A stretch of DNA of 7,755 bases from an uncultured Actinomycetes bacterium (GTDB taxonomy: Bacteria; Actinomycetota; Acidimicrobiia; Acidimicrobiales; Ilumatobacteraceae). This document shows positions 1 through 6,419 of the stretch, piece after piece; positions within the stretch are counted from its first letter, which is position 1; each line of letters starts with the position of its first letter. Location: the NCBI GenBank assembly GCA_903858075.1, contig CAIOHI010000317.1:1-7755 (forward strand), written 5' to 3'. Below the pieces are notes generated by a model that did not search any database, was not told where the DNA came from, and was given only the letters and a program-made list of their open reading frames with translations. A program made the position numbers and the translations under genes.

Positions 1-252
1 GGCGACATGGCATTAGAACTCGGCGAAGTAGCCGATGCCGAAGCAACTGTGACCACCGACTATGAAACAGCGAGCAAGTTGTTTGTTGACCAAGACCCAT
101 CTGCAGTGATGCAAGCCTTCATGTCGGGAAAAATAAAAATTGACGGCGACATGATGAAGGTCATGGGGTTACAAACAGCGATTCCACAAACTGGTGACGC
201 TGCAGCAATTGCAGTGGCAATTGCCGCCGAAATTAAAGCTATTACCGCTTAA
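1..252 (+). CDS. SCP2-type sterol/lipid-binding domain protein, 3' end only
   Basis: The reading frame is open from the first base, so the gene begins left of the window; about 83 C-terminal residues are visible and end at TAA 250-252. The Met at base 7 is probably internal. The visible part fits the C-terminal half of the SCP-2 sterol-transfer fold: a TTDYETASKLF strand-helix segment, then DPSAVMQAFMSGKIKIDGDM, the usual 'A-F-x-x-G-K-I-x-G-D' signature, then an alanine-rich terminal helix. Family members are small soluble proteins with a hydrophobic tunnel that binds lipids or acyl chains; the ligand cannot be told from this fragment. The 3' end overlaps the end of the convergent transporter gene by 11 bases. 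Family assignment is fairly sure; the specific role is unknown. Confidence 0.75.
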   Translation, partial: GDMALELGEVADAEATVTTDYETASKLFVDQDPSAVMQAFMSGKIKIDGDMMKVMGLQTAIPQTGDAAAIAVAIAAEIKAITA

Positions 253-1702
253 GCGAGCGCGAGGCTCCAGCGGCAACGATGCCGAGACCTGCCACAAACG
301 CACCCGACAAGAGTGCAAACCCGTAGCTCTGAATAACACCGCTACTCATTGTTGTTTCATGAATGGTAATCATCACGGTGGTTCCAATTACCGCGCCAAG
401 TTGGGTCATGAGTTGCTGCATTGCTCCGGCAACACCTACATCTTGGTCATGCACCGCAGAAGTAACGAGCGACGTTAATGCTGGTGATGCAAGACCAAGG
501 CCAGCACCCGACAAACCCAACCCTGCAGCGATTATCCAGTCTGACGTGCCTATGCCAACAGTGCTGAGAAGCAACATGGAACACAGCACACCAAATGCAC
601 CAATCATTCCGCTGCGTCGTTCGCCAATGCGCACGGTAAGAAAACTTGCCGATGGCGCAACGATGGTGAACACGAGCGGCCGCGCAATGACCAACCACCC
701 AATGTGTGAAGTGGAATAGCCAAGACCCTTGTCCATGAGTTGTGGCACCACAAAGAAACCACCCATGTATGCATAGTTCGTGAGGGCTTGGCTGGAAATA
801 GGAAACACCACGTTGCGCGTGCGCAGCCATTTGAGTGGCAAGAGCGGTGCTTCGGCTCGGCGTTCAATGCGTACGAACAACATGAGCACTATTACTCCCG
901 TGAACATCAGTGCAAGTACTGGTGCACTGGTCCAACCCCATGAGTGACCACGGTTAATAGAGAGCAATAACGACGTGGTGCCAATGCCGAGTGTGACCGA
1001 CCCAGCAATATCGAACTTCACATTTTTTAGGCGTTCGGTTTCTGGCAATAAACGCCAGGCAACAAGCACACCAAGCATGCACAGTGGCGCTTGCACAATG
1101 AAAATGACGCGCCACCCCACTGAAGCAACAATTGGTGCACCAATGACCACACCAAGAACAGGCGCACCCGCAGTTACAAAGCTCCAAAAGCCAAGAGGTC
1201 GCACGCGTTCTTCGGGGTGAAAGAGCCGATTCACATAAGAAAGCGCACTTGGGCTTGTTGCAGAACCAGCAGTGGCCGACAACGTACGAAAGGCAATCAT
1301 GCTTGTTGCGTTCCATGCAACGGCGGTGAGCGCGGCAAAGATGCCTGCGAAAAGAAGCCCCAGCACGAACACGCGCTTATGGCCCCACAGGTCGCCAGCT
1401 TTACCAAAGGCCGGGCCCACTACGCCGAAAGCCAACATGGGGCCAGTGAGAGCCCAGTTGATGGTGCTCGTTGTGGTTTTTAAATCGGTTGCAATGGTTT
1501 CTAGCGACACCACCAAAACGGTGATGGTGAAACTGACGGTGAAAAGCCCCGCGAGTAAAACAATGAGTGTTGCCCACGCACGATTCAGCCCAATGCGTCG
1601 CGCAGCTTTCTTTACAACTTTTTTGCCGCGCAGTAATGGCCACGGAATAATAGAAACTTCATCTACCCCAGCAGAGTCGACAAAGGTCGAGTCACGATCC
1701 AT
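242..1702 (-). CDS. MFS efflux transporter, DHA2 (14-helix, EmrB/QacA-like) family
   Basis: Predicted inner-membrane proton-driven exporter of 486 residues. Fourteen hydrophobic segments can be picked out (first about residues 46-69, last about 458-478), the hallmark of the DHA2 drug:H+ antiporters. Motif A lies between helices 2 and 3 (GKAGDLWGHKR, residues 100-110), and a motif C-like run rich in Gly/Pro (GAPVLGVVIGAP, 179-190) lies in helix 5, followed by the typical GWRVIF. A charged cytosolic tail of about 40 residues (basic stretch near 25-41, Ser/Thr/Asp-rich start) precedes helix 1. Helix 1 departs from the family motif LDxTIVNVALP: Thr59 stands for Asp, Val64 for Asn and Glu68 for Pro. 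The ATG start lies 6 bases after the stop of the upstream PASTA kinase homologue, with no Shine-Dalgarno, so translation is probably coupled to that gene. Substrate unknown. Confidence 0.88.
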   Translation of the reverse strand: MDRDSTFVDSAGVDEVSIIPWPLLRGKKVVKKAARRIGLNRAWATLIVLLAGLFTVSFTITVLVVSLETIATDLKTTTSTINWALTGPMLAFGVVGPAFGKAGDLWGHKRVFVLGLLFAGIFAALTAVAWNATSMIAFRTLSATAGSATSPSALSYVNRLFHPEERVRPLGFWSFVTAGAPVLGVVIGAPIVASVGWRVIFIVQAPLCMLGVLVAWRLLPETERLKNVKFDIAGSVTLGIGTTSLLLSINRGHSWGWTSAPVLALMFTGVIVLMLFVRIERRAEAPLLPLKWLRTRNVVFPISSQALTNYAYMGGFFVVPQLMDKGLGYSTSHIGWLVIARPLVFTIVAPSASFLTVRIGERRSGMIGAFGVLCSMLLLSTVGIGTSDWIIAAGLGLSGAGLGLASPALTSLVTSAVHDQDVGVAGAMQQLMTQLGAVIGTTVMITIHETTMSSGVIQSYGFALLSGAFVAGLGIVAAGASRSLKR

Positions 1703-1708
1703 TTACAT

Positions 1709-3682
1709 TCAGCCGTAATAAGTGAGATCAACAGTAGAACCTTCAGGAACTTCTTTACCGTTACCTACTGGTTCACCTGCAATAGTTGCGCTCTTCAATT
1801 TACGTTCTGACTTGCCCGACTCGGTTCCGTATACAAAGCCTGCATCGGAAAGGAGTTTCGCAATAGCGGCTTTGTATTGCCCAATGATGACGGGCATTGG
1901 AATCATGCGAGGGCCTTTCGACACCCAGTAACTGACGCTGCCGCCACGTGGCAAACTTTCGCCTGCTGCAGGCAATTGCCCGCCGACCAAACCAACGCCT
2001 ACGTCTTTATTGAAATCTTCTGCAACAACAGCAAATACCAAACCGAGTTCGGTAATTTTTGCTTCTGCTTCAGCAGTGGTGAGCCCAACAAGTGTTGGCA
2101 GAACACGTGGTGCTGGCCCATCGGACACATTCAAAGTAATGGTGGTGCCCTTCACTACTTCGTCGCCTGCTTTTGCGGTGGGTTGCTCGGCCACTGCCCA
2201 CGACATGACTGTTCCTGCGGCAACGGCTTCGTCGTTGACCTTTGCCACGTTGGGCACCAGGCCTAATTGTTCGATGCGCACAAGAGCATCGGTGCTAGCC
2301 ACATTGGTGAAGTCTTCCAACGTGGAAAATGTTGGGCCTTGAGACACCGTGAGAATAATTGACTGATCTTCTTTCAGCATGACGCCGTCGCCAGGTTCAG
2401 AACTAATGATTTCGCCAGTTTTCACCTGGTCGCTACGGCCTTCACGTATGACAACGTCCCATTTGAAGTTGGAAATGGCATTGCGTGCTTCACCTTCAGG
2501 CAAGCCAACCAATACAGGTACTTGGAAACTTTCTTTGCGCAACAACATGTAACCCGCGCCAACGCCACCGAGCAAAGCAAGCACTATTGCAACAGCAACG
2601 TATTTTGATGCGCGTTTGCGCGACAGTTTTGCGCGAGCAATTTCTTGCGTGAGTTCTTCACTTGGCAATACAACAGGTTCTGGTTGTACTGCGCGCACAA
2701 TGCCACCTGTTGGTTCACCTGCATCGTCTTGATCAATAACTGTAGGCGGTGTAACGGGAAGTGGAGTGAGTAGTTCGTCGAAACCAATGCCGACAACATC
2801 AATTGGTGTTGGTCGTGCAACTTTGCGTGCAATGGCAACAAGTGCTTCACCAAATTCACGAGCAGTGAATCTGCTCTCGGGGTCAGGGCGTGCTGCACGT
2901 TCCAGCACACTGGCAAGTGGCCCCAGATCGGCCGACACCGGCAACAACTTGTCTACACGCGCAGTGAGTGCGCTTGCCACCGAGTCGCCTGCGAAAGGCA
3001 ACTCGCCAGTTAATGCTTCCACCAACACCAAAGCGAGTGAGTACACGTCGCTCTTTTCCGACGGCGCCGCACCTTGGCCCACTTCAGGCGAGGCATACCG
3101 GGCCCGCTCAAGGTCGGAATCGCCAATGGTTTCGCGGGTAAGAACGTCAATTGCCCCTACTCGTGCCCGCCGTTCGGCGTCGAACACAATGCTGGCCGGG
3201 CGAATGTCGCCGTGAACCCAGCCCGCCTGGTGCATGGCACTGAGGCCACGGCACATGTCGAGACCCACCACCAGTGCTTGCGAGGGGGTGAGGCGACGGT
3301 TGCGGTCGAACATTTCGCGCAAACTTCCGCCGGGCAATTGCCCAAGCACGGTGTAGATGCAGCGCACACCAAAAATATCGGTATCGCCCCAGTCGGAGAT
3401 GGGGGCAAGAGCTGGGCTTTGAGTAGACATTGCCAGTTGCAAGTGATGTTGAATGGCACGTCGAGCGTCGCCAACCGATTTACGACTGGTGGTGCCAGGC
3501 TCTACCAAGTCGTTGAGCGGTGTGAGACGAAGGGCAACTTGCCCGCCGAGGCGAATGTCTTCGGCTTCATACATGCCACGAGGAGTTTCGCCGACAACAA
3601 TGGGGGCACCGCGGCGACCAACGATGCGGTATCGCCCCGCCAGGGTAAAGCCCGTGAGATCGCCCTTTGCCTCCATGAGCAC
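1709..3682 (-). CDS. PASTA-repeat Ser/Thr kinase homologue, probable pseudokinase receptor
   Basis: A 657-residue PknB/Stk-like membrane receptor. Order: cytosolic kinase-like domain (about 17-287), proline/acid-rich linker (about 290-345), basic juxtamembrane stretch, one transmembrane helix (361-380), then four extracellular PASTA domains (about 384-449, 451-523, 527-591, 593-657). PASTA domains in this family bind peptidoglycan fragments or lipid II. The kinase domain is degenerate: no GxGxxG loop, VALR with Arg52 in place of the ATP-binding Lys, no Glu in the alpha-C region, HGDIRPAS (157-164) in place of HRDxKxxN, and DVL (179-181) in place of DFG. The catalytic-loop Asp159, Asp179, the YASPE segment (196-200), Asp212 and Arg271 remain, so the fold is kept. 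GTG 3682 and ATG 3676 are both possible starts; an in-frame TAA at 3689-3691 bars further extension. It precedes the MFS gene by 6 bases. Family is certain; lack of catalysis is inference. Confidence 0.9.
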   Translation of the reverse strand: MLMEAKGDLTGFTLAGRYRIVGRRGAPIVVGETPRGMYEAEDIRLGGQVALRLTPLNDLVEPGTTSRKSVGDARRAIQHHLQLAMSTQSPALAPISDWGDTDIFGVRCIYTVLGQLPGGSLREMFDRNRRLTPSQALVVGLDMCRGLSAMHQAGWVHGDIRPASIVFDAERRARVGAIDVLTRETIGDSDLERARYASPEVGQGAAPSEKSDVYSLALVLVEALTGELPFAGDSVASALTARVDKLLPVSADLGPLASVLERAARPDPESRFTAREFGEALVAIARKVARPTPIDVVGIGFDELLTPLPVTPPTVIDQDDAGEPTGGIVRAVQPEPVVLPSEELTQEIARAKLSRKRASKYVAVAIVLALLGGVGAGYMLLRKESFQVPVLVGLPEGEARNAISNFKWDVVIREGRSDQVKTGEIISSEPGDGVMLKEDQSIILTVSQGPTFSTLEDFTNVASTDALVRIEQLGLVPNVAKVNDEAVAAGTVMSWAVAEQPTAKAGDEVVKGTTITLNVSDGPAPRVLPTLVGLTTAEAEAKITELGLVFAVVAEDFNKDVGVGLVGGQLPAAGESLPRGGSVSYWVSKGPRMIPMPVIIGQYKAAIAKLLSDAGFVYGTESGKSERKLKSATIAGEPVGNGKEVPEGSTVDLTYYG

Positions 3683-3685
3683 TAA

Positions 3686-3691
3686 AACTTA
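3686..3691 (-). promoter_or_regulatory. candidate -10 element for the PASTA kinase homologue operon
   Basis: The minus strand reads TAAGTT, a TANNNT match, ending 9 bases before ATG 3676 and 3 bases before GTG 3682. The spacing favours ATG 3676 as a leaderless start. There is no Shine-Dalgarno and the -35 region matches poorly. It would drive the kinase homologue and the transporter gene behind it. Confidence 0.25.
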
Positions 3692-3743
3692 GTCGCACAA
3701 AGGCATATTGCGCACGTTGCATTCGTTGTATTCGCCTTGATTT

Positions 3744-3759
3744 TGAGCCATATGGCACA
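3744..3759. promoter_or_regulatory. palindrome in divergent spacer, candidate operator
   Basis: The 127-base space between the divergent PASTA kinase homologue and the small membrane protein gene contains the perfect 10-base palindrome GCCATATGGC (3747-3756). With one mismatched pair it extends to TGAGCCATATGGCACA, with 7 of 8 pairs complementary. Its position near the middle of a divergent promoter region suits a dimeric regulator controlling both genes. No regulator gene is in the window, and a palindrome this short can arise by chance. Confidence 0.25.
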
Positions 3760-3798
3760 CCGACTACGGAAAAGTCGCCGAACTTGGCACTTCCGATG

Positions 3799-3804
3799 AA
3801 TAAT
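3799..3804 (+). promoter_or_regulatory. candidate -10 element for the small membrane protein gene
   Basis: AATAAT differs from TATAAT at one position and ends 5 bases before ATG 3810. The spacing is slightly short for a strictly leaderless start. The TTGGCA at 3784-3789 is too close (9-base spacer) to act as its -35. No ribosome binding site is seen between the hexamer and the ATG. Confidence 0.22.
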
Positions 3805-3809
3805 GGGGC

Positions 3810-4307
3810 ATGCCTCGCAAGAAGTTACTCCCCGCCTCATTCAATGTTCCGGCGCTTCTCGCCAGCATGGGAATTGCACTCGGCATCGTTTTAGTAATTG
3901 CCGGTCTTGGTGCCGCAGTCACGGGTCGTGATGCATTGAAATTGCCAGAACAAATTGAAAGGCTCTCACCAGCAGACAACGAGAAAGTTTTACGTCAATC
4001 GGAAATCATGATTGACTTCGTGGCAGGTTTTGAAGCAGTGCTCATTATTGACGGCATTGAAATTCCGACAACGCGCATTGACGAGCTCACAGAAAATGGC
4101 AAGCAACCAAAACCTGGTGAACAAATAGAAATTCCGCCCACGGCAATTTATGACCCAGGCAACTTCACACTGGGTTACCTTCCTCAAGAAGGCGGCCCCA
4201 TTACCGAGCTGAAACAAGGAACCCATCAGGCCACTGTGCTCTTTTGGAAGGCCCCAAACACCCGCGAGAAAGCCACCAGCTACTCGTGGAAATTCTCGGT
4301 CGATTAA
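3810..4307 (+). CDS. small single-pass membrane protein with exported Ig-like domain, unknown function
   Basis: A 165-residue protein I do not recognise as a named family. It has a basic N-terminus (MPRKK), one long hydrophobic segment (about 14-38) and a soluble domain of about 125 residues, so an N-in, C-out anchored protein is likely. There is no cysteine, hence no lipobox. The soluble part has alternating hydrophobic strands, with an early SPADNEKVLRQSEI element, a VLIIDG turn (78-82) and a closing YSWKFSVD strand; this resembles bacterial Ig-like or CopC-like beta sandwiches, but that is an inference. The start is well fixed: ATG 3810 is the first start after an in-frame TAA at 3801-3803. 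No Shine-Dalgarno is present. It is divergent from the PASTA kinase homologue across 127 bases and ends 3 bases before the stop of ligA. A role in the envelope with the kinase homologue is possible but unproven. Confidence 0.75.
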   Translation: MPRKKLLPASFNVPALLASMGIALGIVLVIAGLGAAVTGRDALKLPEQIERLSPADNEKVLRQSEIMIDFVAGFEAVLIIDGIEIPTTRIDELTENGKQPKPGEQIEIPPTAIYDPGNFTLGYLPQEGGPITELKQGTHQATVLFWKAPNTREKATSYSWKFSVD

Positions 4308-4310
4308 GGC

Positions 4311-6383
4311 TTAAATTTCGCCTGTTTCCAGCAATTTGAGGAACATTTCCTCGTTCAAAATAGGAATACCTAGCTGCTCTGCCTTGGTGAGTTTGCTTGC
4401 GCCAGGTTCTGCACCCACGACCACTGCATAAGTTTTCGCGCTCACGCTGCCCGGGCTTTTACCGCCACGCAACTTCACTGCTGCTTCTGCCTCTTCGCGT
4501 GAGAAACCTGCAAGCGACCCAGTGACCACCACAGCTTTACCTACGAGAACTTGTGGAAGCGATGTGCGTTCAACATTTCCAAAGTCAACACCGGCAGTGC
4601 GCATTTTTTCAATAATTTTTTTGTTGGCTGGTTGTTGAAACCAATTGGTAATTGATGCAGCAATGACTCCACCGACACCATCGATAGAAGCGAGGTCGTC
4701 GGCGTTTGCCGATGCAATGACGTCGAGGTTGCCAAAAGCTAACGACAACGATTCAGATGCAGCAGGACCTAAATGTTTAATGCCAAGTGCAGTGAGCAGT
4801 TTGGGAAGTGGGCGATGACGTGACGCATCAATTGCCGCAAGTAATTTTTGCGCACTCAGTGCACCGAAACCTTCTATTTGTAAAAGTTGTTCTTCGGTGA
4901 GTGAATAAATATCGCCAACGTCTTCAACAAATTCAAGATCAGACAAACTTAAAACAGTTCGTTCGCCAAGACCTTCAATATCCATTCCGCCACGTGAAGC
5001 GAAATAAATAATGCGTTGATCGCGCTGGAACGGACACTGCTCATCGATACAACGCGTGTCGGCTTCACCGTCTATTTGTACAAGCTCTGTATGCAACGGG
5101 CATGCGCAATGTGTTGGAAACTCCCATGGAACCGAGTTTTTCGGGCGTTTTGCCAGCACAGGGCCAACAACTTCAGGAATGACATCGCCCGCTTTGCGCA
5201 CCACAACGGTGTCGCCGGGGCGTACATCTTTTAGCGCTACTTGTGCCCTGTTGTGCAAGGTGGCCATGCCAACGGTGCTTCCGCCAACGAAAACGGGTTC
5301 AAGCACAGCAAAAGGTGTGGTGCGGCCCGTGCGACCTACAGACACTTGAATGTCGCGCAAAATGGTGGTGCGTTCTTCGGGAGGAAACTTGAAGGCAATG
5401 GCCCAGCGTGGAGCACGGCTAGTGAAACCGAGCACTTCGCGCTGTGGAAGTGAGTTGACCTTCACCACTGCCCCATCAATTTCGTACTGCAAGGTGTCGC
5501 GTTTGTCTTGCCAGTGTGCGCAAAACGCATTGACCTCTTCAATTGTGGAGACCACGGTGATGGAAGGGTTAATAGAAAAGCCAAGTGCCGTTAAGTACTC
5601 CAACGATTCTTTGTGTGTAGCGAACTCGGGAATACCTTGCGTTTCGCCCAGTTGGTATGCCCAAAATGCGAGGCCGCGGCTAGCAGTGACTTCTGCATTT
5701 TTTTGTCGCAAACTTCCGGCACCTGCATTGCGCGGGTTTACAGGTACTGCTTCGGGCTTACGACCCGCTGCAATGCGCACAACATTTTCTTCTTCTTTTT
5801 GTTGTTTGAATTTTTCAAAGGCAGCGAAGGGCATGTACACCTCGCCGCGCACTTCCAATACATCGGGAACTTCGCCGTTCACTGCGGTGAGTTTTTTAGG
5901 AATAACTGCAATGGTGGAAACATTGGCGGTGACGTCTTCGCCAATTTTTCCGTCACCACGTGTGGCGGCCTGCACTAGCGCGCCTTTTTCGTAACGAATA
6001 CTGACTGCTAAACCATCAATTTTTAATTCACAGACGAACTCTGCGGCTTCACCGCTCAACCCTTTTGTTACACGATCTCCCCAGGCGCCAAGTTCCACCG
6101 TGTCCATGGCGTTGTCGAGGCTGGTCATGGGAACCGAGTGCTGCACAGGGTCGAATGTGGTGCTTGCGGTGGCACCTACCAATTGCGAAGGCGAAGTTTC
6201 TGTGAAGAGATCGGGGTGTTCTGCTTCCAGCCCCCGCAACTCGCGCGCCCATGCGTCGTATTCGGCGTCGCTCACTTCCGGAGCATCGAGGCCATGATAG
6301 AGATGGTTGTGATGGTCGATGAGCGCACGCAGTTCCTCGACCCGAGAACGAGAAGATTTTTGGGCAGGAGCCTTTTTCACCAC
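4311..6383 (-). CDS. ligA: NAD-dependent DNA ligase LigA
   Basis: Seals nicks in duplex DNA during replication and repair, using NAD+ to adenylate its active-site lysine. All family modules are present in 690 residues: an N-terminal NMN-binding Ia region (HLYHGLDAPEVSDAEYD, 27-43), the adenylation motif KIDG with Lys121, further nucleotidyltransferase motifs (EIDGAVVKV 301-309; FKFPPEE 331-337), an OB fold (about 340-410), a zinc finger (Cys426-Cys450), helix-hairpin-helix repeats (about 465-580) and a C-terminal BRCT domain (about 611-690). The zinc finger is unusual, reading CACPLH before the normal CIDEQC pair. The length is slightly above the usual 670 or so because of a basic N-terminal lead. 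The start is GTG 6383 (or GTG 6380); an in-frame stop lies 10 bases upstream and no Shine-Dalgarno is seen. mnmA follows nearby, as in several Actinobacteria. It ends 3 bases from the convergent small membrane protein gene. Confidence 0.97.
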   Translation of the reverse strand: MVKKAPAQKSSRSRVEELRALIDHHNHLYHGLDAPEVSDAEYDAWARELRGLEAEHPDLFTETSPSQLVGATASTTFDPVQHSVPMTSLDNAMDTVELGAWGDRVTKGLSGEAAEFVCELKIDGLAVSIRYEKGALVQAATRGDGKIGEDVTANVSTIAVIPKKLTAVNGEVPDVLEVRGEVYMPFAAFEKFKQQKEEENVVRIAAGRKPEAVPVNPRNAGAGSLRQKNAEVTASRGLAFWAYQLGETQGIPEFATHKESLEYLTALGFSINPSITVVSTIEEVNAFCAHWQDKRDTLQYEIDGAVVKVNSLPQREVLGFTSRAPRWAIAFKFPPEERTTILRDIQVSVGRTGRTTPFAVLEPVFVGGSTVGMATLHNRAQVALKDVRPGDTVVVRKAGDVIPEVVGPVLAKRPKNSVPWEFPTHCACPLHTELVQIDGEADTRCIDEQCPFQRDQRIIYFASRGGMDIEGLGERTVLSLSDLEFVEDVGDIYSLTEEQLLQIEGFGALSAQKLLAAIDASRHRPLPKLLTALGIKHLGPAASESLSLAFGNLDVIASANADDLASIDGVGGVIAASITNWFQQPANKKIIEKMRTAGVDFGNVERTSLPQVLVGKAVVVTGSLAGFSREEAEAAVKLRGGKSPGSVSAKTYAVVVGAEPGASKLTKAEQLGIPILNEEMFLKLLETGEI

Positions 6384-6389
6384 ATGATT

Positions 6390-6395
6390 ACGTTA
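6390..6395 (-). promoter_or_regulatory. candidate -10 element for leaderless ligA transcript
   Basis: On the minus strand TAACGT fits the actinobacterial TANNNT -10 pattern. Six bases (AATCAT) separate it from GTG 6383, which would place transcription initiation at or next to the start codon. No Shine-Dalgarno and no good -35 are seen. The hexamer overlaps the in-frame upstream stop codon. This is a motif-level prediction only. Confidence 0.35.
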
Positions 6396-6404
6396 GCGAT
6401 CGGC

Positions 6405-6410
6405 TAGAAC
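6405..6410 (+). promoter_or_regulatory. candidate -10 element for the six-helix membrane protein gene
   Basis: TAGAAC matches TATAAT at four of six positions and ends 9 bases before ATG 6420. It is weak, but the 36-base space before the divergent ligA start leaves few alternatives unless the promoter lies inside ligA. No Shine-Dalgarno is present. Confidence 0.18.
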
Positions 6411-6419
6411 AGACTGCGC

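Noticed and set aside
1272..1718. Open frame of 148 codons on the plus strand opposite the transporter
   Set aside because: It is antisense to well-supported membrane helices, and its composition reflects the opposite strand.
3074..3685. Open frame of 203 codons on the plus strand opposite the kinase domain
   Set aside because: No domain-like sequence, and it lies wholly opposite conserved kinase-fold coding; a shadow frame.
3567..3758. Possible small minus-strand gene starting in the divergent spacer and running into the kinase frame out of phase
   Set aside because: It overlaps the kinase N-terminus in another frame on the same strand, is rich in Arg/His/Cys, has no ribosome binding site and shows no domain.
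3784..3804. TTGGCA plus AATAAT as a complete sigma-70 promoter for the gene at 3810
   Set aside because: The spacer is only 9 bases, far short of about 17, so the two hexamers cannot form one promoter.
4304..4314. TTAAGGCTTAA palindrome between the ends of the small membrane protein gene and ligA
   Set aside because: It is mostly made of two opposed TAA stop codons; the arms are only 5 bases with no T-run, so it is not a convincing terminator.
5350..5994. Open frame of 214 codons on the plus strand opposite ligA
   Set aside because: It mirrors highly conserved ligase coding sequence and has a Ser/Cys/Thr-rich composition without motifs.
6394..6406. TAGC-GATCG-GCTA inverted repeat between ligA and the divergent membrane protein gene
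   Set aside because: The arms are only 4 bases and probability alone could produce this in a 36-base spacer; not enough to call an operator.
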